Shown piece after piece: positions 12,573 through 25,400 of a DNA stretch of 64,000 nt. The position numbers and the translations under genes are program-made. The notes beneath the pieces are model-generated. The model searched no databases. It was not told the origin of the DNA and saw nothing but the letters and a program-made list of their open reading frames with translations. Origin of the DNA: Phocoena phocoena (lineage: Eukaryota > Chordata > Mammalia > Artiodactyla > Phocoenidae). Within the stretch, counting starts at the first letter, position 1. Each line of letters starts with the position of its first letter. The stretch spans positions 107,585,316 to 107,649,315 of the forward strand of contig NC_089222.1 in the NCBI RefSeq assembly GCF_963924675.1, read 5' to 3'.

Positions 12573-15500
12573 TCTAACATGATGAATATTTTCCTAGTTC
12601 TTCTATGTCAAAATTTTTAAATTTAAACATGATTTTATCTTACCATTATAAATTATTTTCAAAAAAGCTTTAATTATTTGTTTATTTTGGTGAAAACGTT
12701 GAACTTATGCTTTGTTGTCGTGAATACAATTAGAACATAGGTCTTGATAAGTGGTGCCTATGACTACCACAGCTTTTCTAAGATGAAGAATATATATTTT
12801 TCTGACAAAATTTTGTAAAAGAAATAAAAGTTGTGAACCAAATAATAATAAATATTGTAAATTGTATCAAAATAAGTAGATCAGCAGTATGGTAAAAAAG
12901 TCACTTAGCTTTTTAGTAAAAGCTTGTCACCTAAAAACATTAGAATAATACAATAATTTATATCATCCAATTATATAGACAACTCATTCTGATAGCATCT
13001 TTAATGAAAGTCAAACCATTAATACTTCTCAGCTCCCTTCATATATTCCTCATTTGCTTCTTGCTATTTGAATTTACTAATTCTTATTTTAAAACTGATA
13101 GACTGGATAATCTTGGACCATAGACATCCTTAAAATTCTTTAAATAAAAAAGCAGGCACAATAAAACTATGATTAACTGCATGTAAGTGAAATAATTAGA
13201 AATTGCATCCTTTCTACAAAGCCACATAAGGCCAACATTAAGATAACAGTTACATTAAGGATAACTTGAATTTCAGAAAATTCATCCTTAAAATACTGCT
13301 TAATAGAAATATTTTATTATATTAAGAGGCAATATTTCTTCATATATGTTGGAATTTAAACACACAGATATAATTATATGCAAATACCTATACATTTCCA
13401 TACATAAAATATACTCCCCAAATCTAAACTGTCAATTTTTTCTCTGTTAGTGTTCATAACTTTAAGTCATATCTTAAAGCACATGGCTCTGTAAATATGT
13501 AATTAAATTTAGATATATATTTTAAATTTTGTGTATAGAAATGAAGTTAAAGATCTAGAAAAATTATTCAAGTTGCCAGTATTTAAAAAAACTTTTTTTC
13601 TAAAATAATAATTCTCTCTTTTAGGAAATAATGAAAAAACACCTGCAAAAATGGTTAACAGGAGATTACAGCAGTATAAGTCACTCCTGACACCGAACAC
13701 TGCAGGATTCTTGATTGTACTCTGATAAAACTTCAAGGTGGCAAAAAATGTTACCACCATAAGATGCAATTTTAACAAAATGGAGGTTAGAGTTTACACA
13801 TCGATTAAAAATAGCCTACGCATATTCCAATTAGTACTTAAAATGTTCAAGCTTCTTAATAAAATAAGCTTCACCATAAAAATATTAACTGGTTTAGCAA
13901 GTCTTGATACAATTTGTGTTTCATCTTAATAAAGAGGGCCCCTAGGCTTTCTCTAATTGGAACCTAGAATGATTGAATTTCTTGCTGCAAATGAATAAAA
14001 ATCTTCCCTGCTATTCAGGCAACCAAAGGAGATCATTTAAAAAGTGGTTCCAGTCTACAGTTTCTACGTGATAAGGCTGAAAAAGAGTAGAAGCCAGACA
14101 CCAGGAATAAGAGGACAGTGACACAGCATCAGGCATGAGATAATACTGTATAACTCTACAGCAAGAATATTAAGATAGCCAATCCAGAGAGTTGCCCCTT
14201 TCAAAGCAATTAATTTTCAACTAAAAGTAGAAAATCTTCTGAATGAGATGAAATTAAATTTATGTTTGTCTACCAAATCTATAAGGCTGAAAAAGATGTT
14301 TTGTTTTCTTAGGTACCTAAAAATATTTGTGTAGCAGTTTCTTCCTTGGGTAAGCAAAAAACAACAAGAAAATAAAAGTGAAAAAAGGAACCAAATATGC
14401 TTTTATATTTATTCTCTTGTATTCTAACGTCTTGGTGAAGTTGTTTTTATCTTAACAGACTTCTAAAAAACTTTTATTGACTCACTGTTTTGTAGATATC
14501 TAATAGGAGAATCTCTGATATCTTTAACAATTCCTTATTTATAAATTAGTGTTGGAAAGAATTGCCACAACTTTCTCAGACTACCAGTTTATTTAATATT
14601 TGAACTAGATATAAACATAATTACTAATATCCACTGAAACTCCTAAGTTAGTCATTAGGGCATTTATTCTGTAAACTTATGACATAGTAATAATCCCTCT
14701 AATTCTTCCAACTGTATATGGAATCATTCACTCCCTAGGTATTGATGAGAATACCTATTGATGAGACTATTGGTGAGCTTTGCCTTCATAGCTCCCATTT
14801 TCCCTTTTAGGCTCATGCTTGAGAAGAATAAAGAATAAGCAGTTCAGTTATAGAAATATCAGTCCCACAATACAGATCTCCTAAGGAAAGAATTCTCCTA
14901 GTATCCTTACAAAGTGGACAAGAGTAAAAGGTCTTCCAAGTTTTGGAATGGATACACTCTCCAGTATCTTCCTTTTCCCAAATGGCTATATCCCCCTTGA
15001 GTTCTGCAATGTCTTTTCCTTCAATAAGCACAGTACATGTTGGGTTCTAATTCTAAAATTAATCCTGTGAAAATTAAGTTACTTTTTCTAGATAAAAGAA
15101 AAACATAAGTTACTGTAATAGCATTCAAGTAAACATCTTGTTCTGGCTCAAAGGAAAAAGAAAGAAATTACATACTACAATTACATATATCTTACATTTC
15201 CTTTAATATAAGACAAAGCATGAACTTATATTTAATAACTTGGGGCCTTATATGGCACACGAAGATGACTACTGCATTTATTGTAGTTTAGAAATTCCAT
15301 GGGTGGCAGTAGATGTGATTGAAGCTTCAATACTCAGGAGATATTTTAAAAGCCTAATTCCCCTTTATTTCTTATAATATTTTTACTCTAAAGTGAAAGA
15401 AGGTGGTGGGAGTTATGTAAACATCTTGATTCCTTTTTCTGCTTTAAGCAAACTTTTAATTCAAGAAATTATACTGCAGAGTCTGTATATAAAACCTCAG

Positions 15501-17111
15501 CATTCATGCTATCAAATTTTTAGAGAAATGGAGGGAGAGAACTTAAATGAAAATTAATTGAAAAGTGGGTTTGAAATTGGTTTCAAGTGGAGAATTTTAA
15601 TTTTATTGGGTTCCCATAGGGAGGATTCTGAGAGAAATCTAGCCTAGGCAATCTCCATTGGGTAGATGGATATTATATCCATAAACCACAGTCCAAACTT
15701 TGTCAATCAAGTGAGGAAGAAGAAAAAAGGAAAATAGGAAAACAGAAGCTGGGGTTGTTTGCTCCTTTTTTAAAATTTAAATACAAATACAAAGGAAGTT
15801 CAAAGAGTAGCCTTTCTCAAAGCTGTGAAACCAATTCAAAACATAATTTTGTAATGAGTCTCAGATGGAAGCAAAGGATATGGTAGATAAGCAGAAAGAG
15901 AATGAAAGGGATTACTTGTGGAGTTATTTATTATGTTGATCATTTCAAATTTAAAGATACATAAAGGATTATTTTGTTATTGAGGATCAAACAAGATGTT
16001 TCTGAACATAGTTTGTAAGTAATTTTCTATATATATTGAAAGGTATATTCTTAATTATTGTAAAAATATTGATCTAGGTCCTTGGAGAATACATACAAGC
16101 TGTGATTTTTCCTCAGATTTGATTGTTGTGTAACTTAATTATAATGAAATTTGTTTTCCTTTTATTCTGATATTGATTTTATACTTTTCATGGCAGCAAT
16201 TCTTAAAACATCAAATAAGTTTTACTATTAGCCAAGTTAACTTTGAATGTTTTACTTATCACAATTGAGGTTTGTTTTAAAACATAATCAATGAAACATT
16301 TATGTGTCTGTCTTTATACGTATAGTTTTGCTTAAGGGAAAACAAAACTTCAGAAACGTTTTATAGTAGAGTAATCTTCAATGAGTCTCGATGGGTTTAA
16401 TTACCAGAAAATGTCCTACTCTTACACTTACATCTTAAGACAGGTAAGAGATCAATGAACATTTTTGTTGTTGCTGTTAATTAAAGTATATCTATATATT
16501 CTTGACTAGATACTTCATAAGGTTACACAATTATTATCTAACAAGTATCTATAAACAAATCAGTGCAAGTTTTGAACCAAGAATTATGAGGGACATAGGG
16601 AAACTAAAATAATATCTGTTCTGAGATATTATACCTTAATAGTTTACATAAAATATGTCTAATCAAATATAACGTTTGGCAGGCTATGGTAAGTGGCATA
16701 AATGAGTTATAAAAAGTCATAAAGATTCATCATATCTGCATTAGGAACATTGCAACAGGCTTTATGAAAGATATAACTTTTGACTCATCTCTCTAATTAT
16801 GGCAGGATTTTGAGTGGTAGAAACGGAAGATGACAGCTCAAGAGGAGTCAGAATCCTGGTTAGGATGCTTGCCTTCCAGAGGCCGTATTGTTGAATAGAT
16901 GAATTTAAACATAGTGAATGCCTGGAAAGAGTATAAGGTTACTAGGTGATAGTGTTATTGGCTAAGATAACAAATTAGGAAAGGGCAAAGTTAAAAGTAT
17001 TTGATGTGATAACTGAGCTGGGGGTAATAAAATCAAAAGCCAAGATGTAAGTTGATATTAAGGAACAGGACCAAATATGCTCATAAGAAGCTTAGTCCAA
17101 GACAAAGTTTT

Positions 17112-17332
17112 GTTTTGTTTTTGTTTTGTTTTGTTTGCAGTAGGCGGGCCTCTCACTGTTGTGACCTCTCCCATTGCGGAGCACAGGCTCTGGACGCACA
17201 GGCTCAGTGGCCATGGCTCACGGGTCCAGCCGCGCCACAGCATGTGGGATCTTCCCAGACCAGGACACGAACCTGTGTCCCCTGCCTCAGCAGGCAGACT
17301 CTCAACCACTGCGCCACCAGGGAAGCCCCCGA
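17112..17332 (-). mobile_element. CHR-2-like SINE with (GTTTT)n tail
   Basis: Antisense SINE whose tail reads as GTTTT/TTTTG repeats at the left; the head gccaccagggaagcccc is at the right. Target-site duplication gacaaagtttt at 17101-17111 and 17333-17343. The body is nearly complete. It lies in the sense orientation to CADM2. Confidence 0.93.
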
Positions 17333-18102
17333 GACAAAGTTTTTAGGACATGAAGCTGAACATGAAAAAGTATTATTTTACTATTAGACCAGAAGACTGA
17401 TGATGCCGTTAATATGGAATACAGAATGAAATATGGTAGGAAACATTCTGGTCATAAAGAGGAGGATGAACAGAAGCAAAGAAATGAAAAAGTTTGGAAT
17501 AGAGAGGTGGGGGGTAAAAACAAAAACCTGTACATTTAAACCTTTACGTTTTTTAGCCTGGCACTCAACCCTGGCCTTGAGTATCATGTGGAAAAATCCA
17601 GACTTTCCTGAAAAATAAAAATGCTTTACTAACTCTTTTGAGAAGTAAATATTTCTGAGCAGACTTTCCTTTAAGTATACCAATGTGAAATACCTGGAAA
17701 AGAAAAATTCAATGAAGAGACCATATATAGAGTTCTGAAGAGAGAAAACAAAGATTTACATGAAGTTGGAGTAATAATAAAGGCAAGCACAGAATAATAG
17801 AATATAATAGAAGAGCTCTTGGGAAAGTAAACATAACTTTTTGGAGCTAGAAAATGTATGGTGTTAGTGAAAACAAAGGAGAAACTCTCCTTACAGAGTC
17901 TAGTCTGTATGAAAACAATCTTAGTCCTGAATAGGAAAAAATAACAATGCAAGACCAACCAACTAACCAACCAGATGACAAACAAACAAAACATAAACCA
18001 GGGTGGAAACAAACTGAGATACAGTGGAAAAGAAAAGTTGATGATTTCAGTTTAAGAAACTCTAAATTCAAGTGCTAGAAGAAAATAAAGAAATACATCT
18101 CA

Positions 18103-18399
18103 GGGCTTCCCTGGTGGTGCAGTGGTTAAGAATCTGCCTGCCAATGCAGGGGACGGGGGTTCAATCCCTGGTCTGGGAAGATCCCACTTTCTGCGGAGCA
18201 GCTAAGCCTGTGCGTCACAATTATTGAGCCCGCGAACCCCAATTACTGAGCCCGCATGCCACAATTACTGAAGCCCGCGTGCTTAAAGCCTGTGCTCTGC
18301 AACAAGAGAAGCCACCGCAATGAAGAGTAGCCCCCACTTGCCACAACTAGAGAAAGCTCACACGCAACAACGAAGACCCAACGCAGCCAAAAAACAAAA
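18103..18399 (+). mobile_element. CHR-1-like SINE (long form)
   Basis: Head gggcttccctggtggtgcag, then a body that differs from the short type by three tandem-like modules of the form cacaattactgagcccgc (about 18216-18277). It ends 'cgaagacccaacgcagcc' plus an A-rich tail. This is the longer cetartiodactyl tRNA-Glu SINE type. No clear target duplication is seen, in keeping with greater age. Confidence 0.85.
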
Positions 18400-21049
18400 G
18401 TTTTGCTTTTCTGATATGTGGAAATGTGCCCCATGTATTTTCATAAATGTTTAAAACATATGATTATATGTATACATTTCTGCCCCCATAGTTCTTTAAC
18501 ACAATATTTAGAATAATTATTTTTGCATAATCTGTATTTTGATACAGCTGGTATCATCATTTGTGAAGTTGGCTCTGTCCTGATATTTCAAATATTTAGG
18601 GCTGGAATAATACAATAAGCGAAGAGGGAACAAAAGGAAAAGGAGACTTGAAGAAATTATGCAGGTGAAGAAAATTTAACTACTCTTTAATGTATGTAAT
18701 TTTCCATTGTGTTTCTAGCCTATTGCAGTTATTTGTATTTCATTTAATAAATATCTTTGTGTATTTGTGTGTGTAAGAGAGAGAGAAAGAGTGAAATAGT
18801 TCCTTAGCTTTTTTTCCTCATTGGTCTCCACTCCCTTCTGATTTTAGTGGTTTCTGGACGTGTTCTTCAGTCTCTTGCTATATCTACATAATTCTTAAGG
18901 GTTAGTCTTTGCTCAGAATAGATAAGATATTTCCTATACTTGAAAAATTCTTTTTATGAAAAGCAATGATTTTTTCCCTTCTATTTGCAGTTTGAGAATC
19001 CCAGTGACTCCTGTTGAAAGTCTCAACAATGAAAGCCCTTACTCAAATATCACCATCAGTACTTCTGCCTGATAGGGTCAAAGGTGTTTAATGCAGTGAT
19101 AAATGAAGTCAGTTTGAAGTGGGAAATCAAGCCTACTTATTCCATTAAATTGCAAGATGAAAGTCTGATTCTGAATTTATCTACTCAGGTAAATTCCTGA
19201 AATCAACTATTGCACTAGTATAGTGTCAAGTAGGAGGAGTCTCATTACATTAAAGATTAGATTCAGATGGGACAATAAAATCAATGTTAACCTCATCATT
19301 AGATTTAAAATCTCAATAGAAAATGAGAAATGGATTTCTTCTACCCTGATTAATCTGAGCATATGCTACTTGATTCTGACTTTTTAAGGTACTTCTTTCC
19401 TACAAGTTTAGAAACTTGTAGTAGAAATAGAAAATAAACTATATGCAAGAGGTAAGTGCCTTTAGAGACTTGAAAATAATGGCACCTTTTAAAGTGCCTG
19501 TGAAATCCTGGACCACTTTTTACTGATAAGGTAGTGTTCATTGATAATTATTTTAACATTTTTGAAAAACAAAGCATTCATACTACAAACTGTATAATTC
19601 CAGATGCTTTGTGGCACAAGAAATAAAAGATTATCCCCAGAAAAGATAAGATTGCTATGATCCTGAAGGAGTGACAGATTTTAGCACTGAAGAAAAAATA
19701 TTCAAGATTGTGACAAATGCTTAAGCTAATCTCTCAAGGACTTTGTGCTAAAGCAAAACAATTACCCATGCCTTATCTACACTTAACATTTTTTTTCCCT
19801 TTGGTAAACACGGAATATTAATTCCTGGTTAAAAGATCAAGAAATCTTGAGTAAACATCATTCCCTCATCCAAGCAATAATAAGTCCCTCTTTGTATGTA
19901 CATTAACCTCAAAATCTCTATGATATTTTAAAAAATAATTTCTTAAGAAAATATTATTTTCAATTTCTTTGAAACTTAGGAACTCCTTGAAACCTCCTTT
20001 GACTAAGATAGACTTTGGAACATTTTCATGTTTTTCAAATCAATAACTTATGAGTCTGAGTTTCTCAGAATTTCCCACCTTATCAACCTGTGTACATTAT
20101 AAGGACAATTTGATACCATATAAAATGTATCTACAAGCATCCTAATCAGTCAGATGCCTGAAAACCGTTCAGTTCAAGGGCACATTGCAATGACAGGGTC
20201 CTATTCTCCATATAAGAGTTACTTTACAATCCATTACTTTCACTACTATAAAATTGTGCTAACTAACCTTATAAGATCTAATACTTATGTTAAACACTAT
20301 GTCACCATTATAGAACTGTTTCTGTTCCACGACTTCTTTCTTTTCTAATATTAAAACCAATGGTCTTGGAAAAGTAAAAGTAAAGCGCACGTCATTTATC
20401 TGGTAGCTAGGGAATTAAGTGCTTCATGTAAGTAAATGCTGAAGATAATTGAAATTTAAGATTAAAACATTTGCAAGTATATTTTATTCATTTGGATGAA
20501 ATCCTTCTCAAAGGATCAAACTTTTCTGCATTATTAAACAGAACATACTTAGTGCCATTCAACTGTTTTTTTTGGAGCTAAGATCTCCTCAGTTTGAACA
20601 TACATTTTTGTGTAGTGACAGTTTTAGAGAAACTGAAGTGATTAGGATTTAGCATGTTCTTTTCCTGAATGTCCCCAAGATCCAGCTTCACCACAGTTGG
20701 TGTTAATGTAACAATTTTCAAATCTTTTGAAATGCGACCTACAGGAAAAGATATATTTTACAGCTTTACACAATGCACAAACATATACACACAGGAAATA
20801 AAAGCTTGCTCTTTCGAATGTACTGTAACATCTTCTTTCTTTTTCTTCCTTCCTTTCTTATTCTATTATTTTTCCATTTTATTTTTGTTTTTTAAAAACG
20901 GTTTTTCAAGTTAATCTGATGACTCATTAAAAGCCACAACCAGCTATTTGAAAAACACTGCATTTGTGACCCACAGTGAGAGCTCCTGTGGCCTCTAGGT
21001 CTTTTTGTCCCTGTACTGGAAAGCTATTATATTTTTAATCTTGCTTCTT

Positions 21050-21264
21050 TTTTCGTTTTTTTTTTTTTTTTTGCAGTACGCGGGCCTCTCACGGTTGTGG
21101 CCTCTCCCGCTGCAGAGCACAGGCTCCGGATGCGCAGGCTTAGCAGCCGTGGCTCACAGGCCCAGCCGCTCCGTGGCATGTGGGATCTTCCTGGACCAGG
21201 GCATGAACCCGTGTCTCCTGCATCGGCAGGAGGACTCTCAACCACTGTGCCACCAGGGAAGCCC
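21050..21264 (-). mobile_element. CHR-2-like SINE with 15-bp target duplication
   Basis: Antisense full-length copy bounded by ttaatcttgcttctt at 21035-21049 and 21265-21279, a perfect 15-bp duplication. T-run tail at the left, head at the right. A clean, relatively young insertion, in the sense orientation to CADM2. Confidence 0.96.
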
Positions 21265-23459
21265 TTAATCTTGCTTCTTGATGGTCACCTCACTATATTC
21301 ATCTCTATACTTGTAATTTTGAGTGGTGGCGCTGAAGTCCATCACAGCTCACCATTCTAGAGAAATCTGCTGGTCACAAGTCACAAGAGTTGGTGTTCTT
21401 TTCTCCTGTCTTTTTTATTTTCTCTGTCTCTCTCTTCTTTCTCCTTTCCTTGAAGCATCCCAGATACTTCCAGTACTTTGAATTTGAAAGAGTTGGGCTT
21501 TAAGGCCATCAACAATCACTGATATATTCTACTCATTCTAACTGGAAACATTTGTAAATGTTCATATTTTCTACAATTTGGGACACTGCTGTTTAAATTT
21601 TTTTCAAACTTTGAAGTTTAGGGGTTCCTGTATGATTGAGGTTATATCTAGAAAAGTGAATCAATATATACCACACTTTGTAAAAACACATATAATGCAA
21701 GAAAATTTCTTTAGATTGTTTGAATAAATGGCTTTCCAAGGTATAAAAATGTTCCCAGTTTCACCATTAATTGAAATAATACTAAATATCTCCAGTGATT
21801 CTGAATTTTATTTTTTCACAGTTTGTTCTCTCCATATATTTGCAAAAACGATAATCAAATTATTTACCACAAGCACAAAATGACACACTTCTCAGTAAGT
21901 TGAATGGTGATCACCAGAAGGATACTAGCTCTAACATTAGGACATGTATTATGGAAAAAAATTGCAAAGAGAAAAAACAAATCTTACTGAATGGCACTTG
22001 TTGAGCAATAGGTTAACATGTTCTTTAATCAAGGATGAAGTATGATATTTCAGCTCTTTTACACGTTAAGAGTGATTTTTGTTTCTGCACATTTCCTACA
22101 ATTACCATTTTGATGACTGTTTTTATATAAACACAAATGAATGTTTACAGATCTTTAAATAAAGAGTAAAATGCTTAGATGTAATCTCATAATTAATATA
22201 TTAAAAAGAAACAGAGATTTTAAAATCCATGAGCCCAAAAGTACACATCTTAAAATCTAATCAAGGATATGACATTATCACTCCACAATGTCTTAAACAT
22301 ATTGAGACATTTTAGTGTTAGAGTTTCCCACTGAACATTTACAAAATAATTGGGGTTTTGTTACAAGAAAATTGCTTACCTGGAAATGTTCAAGAAGTAC
22401 ATTTCCTCTTTGGATCTATAATCATGATTCTGCAAGCTCTTATGGGACTTTCACAAGACATAGGCACATTTAACTGAAAATGATTGAGTGCCCAACACAC
22501 CACAGATGCCCAGCCTAAATAACAGCAGTGGAGATTACCGAGAGTCAGCTTCTTGTTTCAAAATCAAAACCAAATATATTTGGTCTCATTTCCAAGATAA
22601 CCACTTGTGTGTTTCCAGAAAGTCAACATGGGATTAAATTTTGAAGCCATGAGATGGAAGCAAAAGACCATCTGGGCCTCAGAAGAGAAACTTGTATGAA
22701 AAGGACAGCACATGGATATATTTTTTTTAATTACGAAAACTTGGAGTGAATTTCCCAATATTATTCCTTTGAAAGCACTTTAGAAAAAACTGACTACAAT
22801 GCCTTTAATTAATTAATTGAGACAACTTTATATCTCTCTAGAGATCAGAACACAAGGGGGGAAAAAATCTAAATGCTCTGTAACTTTTATCATCCAAGGA
22901 CTGACTTTGTGAGAGTATGTATATAGTAGGTCTGTCCCCTCATTTTGTTTATTCCACCAATTTTTTTGGTGACATATTAAGCATAGTATTTAGCAAGAAA
23001 GACATACTTTGGGGGAGTGTTCACTTTGAACTTCCTGCTTATTCTATTTACCCTCTAAGGCTGTGCATTGTATTTCATTACATTGGTATTACATTTGCAG
23101 GTATTGCTTTGTAGTTATAACCTGCAGTCTTAATCTTCTCAAACATATCAAATTAAGAATATAATATAATTAGCTTTTTAAAAACAAATATATTTAATGA
23201 TCAGAACTATTTAGATATATTTAGAAATTCTTTAGATACTATTTAGATATGCTAATACAGGTTTGATTCATAACTGATAACCTTTTATAATTATTTAGTT
23301 AAAATATGGGCACTCCTAAAAGTTTATAAGTATTTTCTCATTCTTGCCAACTTCTCTGGGTTATTGTGAAAAGTCAATTTGATAGGAGAACTAAAAACAC
23401 TATGTAAATAAGAAAACATAACCATCAGAGTTGTTAAAATTTTTAAAAAGTGTCTTTGT

Positions 23460-23600
23460 GATCTACCATTTATCAACTGAATGACTAGAAAAGGTCATAT
23501 GACCTCCACAAGACTTACTGTCCTTATCTACAAAATGAAAACAATTATAAGAGTCTTTGTAAACCTTTTACAACAGGATAGTTGTGTGGTTAAAATAAGA
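23460..23600 (-). repeat. MIR (antisense)
   Basis: 'gacctccacaagacttactgtccttatctacaaaatgaaaac' and the following 'ggttaaaataaga' match the usual antisense MIR pattern (…cctcatctgtaaaatgg…gttaaatga). Confidence 0.6.
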
Positions 23601-24399
23601 CTAGCATGAGTGAACTTGAAACCTATGCCAAAATGAGGCCTTATACATCACAGACTCTGGATTCTCAACCACTCATGAACCTTGCTATTCACTTAGTTCT
23701 GGTTTCTCTAGAGCTCTTGCTTTGGCTTTCTGTCAAAACTAGCTACCTGGTTAATCTCTATTTCATCCCAGCTGAACTCCTTTACAATGTTGCCTTTTCC
23801 ACATTTGTGGAACCAGAACTCATTCTCTACCCCTTCCAGTCCTTCCAATTGTTCTAAATTTTTTTCTACCTTAACAGTATGGAGGGGCTATTCCTATGTC
23901 TCAGGACTTTTCCACTTCTAGCTATATTACATTTTACCCCCTGACAAAGGTTCATGCCTCTGTCCCTCTTCTCTACAGCTCATTATTACTATTTAACCTC
24001 AACAAAAATAGCCATGTTGCCCTGCCAGTTTTGCCATGACTTTAGTTTGGATTCCTTTGCTGTTCAAACATGCTTCGGAAAGTCACAGACCATTGTCCTA
24101 GAATGTGTTTATTCTGCTTAGAACCTTGAATTTCAGAGCCATGAAAGAAATCTGAGATAGTAACTCAGTTCCCAGCGTTGCCATAGTAGCCCAATATCAG
24201 CATGTGTATTAAATATGTAATTAAGACTTCTGAGCTTAAAACTTGGTGAGGCACACTGTATGTAATTTTTTGACAAAATAATAACTTATCCTCATGGCTA
24301 TTATTTATTATGAAATTACTTGGAGGCAGAAATTGCATATATATTTTCATTAATATTTAAAACAATTTGTTTACTAGGTTTTATTTTCTAATTTTAGAG

Positions 24400-24625
24400 A
24401 ATAAAAAATACTTGGTATACTTAACACTGGTAAACTGTGGACTTTGGGGTGAAAATGATAGGTCCGTATAGGTTCATTGTAATGAATATACCACTGCTGT
24501 GAGGGACGTCAATAGTGGGGGATGTTGGACATGAGTAGGAACGAAGGGTATACGGGAACCCTGTACTTTCCACTCAATTTCACTGTGAACCTAAAACTCT
24601 CCAAAAAATAAAGTTTATTAATTAA
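24400..24625 (+). repeat. L1 3'UTR end (old L1M type)
   Basis: Contains the L1 3' pattern: 'aatataccactgctgtgag', 'gggggatgttggacatgag', 'tttcactgtgaacctaaaac', then an aaaaaataaagt polyadenylation region. No ORF2 is attached, so it is strongly 5' truncated. Confidence 0.75.
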
Positions 24626-24639
24626 AAAAACATTTTGGT

Positions 24640-24735
24640 GTGGTTACGTGACTTACTCAAGACCACTCAGGCCACAGATATCTACGGATTTATAATTCAA
24701 AGCTACTTTTATTTCTCTTTCTACTGCACCACACA
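24640..24735 (+). repeat. MIR 3' fragment
   Basis: 'cgtgacttactcaagacca' corresponds to the MIR block seen elsewhere as 'aacttgcccaaggtcac', followed by 'tctttctactgcacca' at the end. Diverged, about 95 bp. Confidence 0.55.
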
Positions 24736-24932
24736 GCTTTTTCTGCCCCAGAGCATGACAGCTTAGACAGTATATCTGAACATAAACACAGACCTTGATG
24801 ATTAATTAGATGACTTTCTATAGCGCAGATGGCAGGAGAGAGACAAATACTGTGTAATTAACATCTACTAGGCATTAAGTCAAATCATATAAAATTGCCA
24901 TCATGGTAGATCATATTCTTTTTCCCAAAATT

Positions 24933-25400
24933 TGTGAAAGGAAAGTCAAAATGGAGTCTATATTGGTAAGAGAGCTCCCTAAAATGGAGCCTGGAGGCTA
25001 TTACAAAGTATGACTTATGCCCATCTCAGCCTGAATAGAATCTAACCTTTTGATCTCTTATTGTCCTACTTAAGACATCTAGATCATCTGCCAGAAATTC
25101 AAGATAATTATTGGGCCCATACCCTAAAATAACTTGTGGCAGCCTGTCTACTTACTGGACTACCCTAAAATAACACAGGATTCCTCAAGGACAAATATTT
25201 CCTGATTCACGTCAATCACAATTCTCACTAGGCAACTTTTTACAGCCTTGTGGCTTTTTGTCTTTATAAGCCCCTGACTCTTTCTCTTCCCTTGAACACT
25301 CTTGGTTTAACCAGAATCTGTGTCTCCTGAATTCAATTCTTAAGAGCCCAAATAAACTATTTTATTATTTGCAGCCTTCTGCACTGTTTTTCTGTTGACA
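24933..25400 (+). mobile_element. Solo ERV-type LTR (putative)
   Basis: A 468-bp unit starting TGTG and ending TTGACA (TG…CA), flanked on both sides by AATT (24929-24932 and 25401-25404), the 4-bp duplication typical of gammaretrovirus-like (ERV1) insertions. Inside are a TATA-like tttataagcc (25264-25273) and AATAAA (25351-25356) about 90 bp apart, in the right order for U3-R-U5. No internal retroviral sequence is attached, so it would be a recombined solo LTR. The family name is not known to me. Confidence 0.62.

Noticed and set aside
18103..18399. Functional tRNA gene
   Set aside because: The tRNA-like head belongs to a SINE; the sequence does not complete a tRNA fold and continues into the SINE body. 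The same holds for the other SINE copies.
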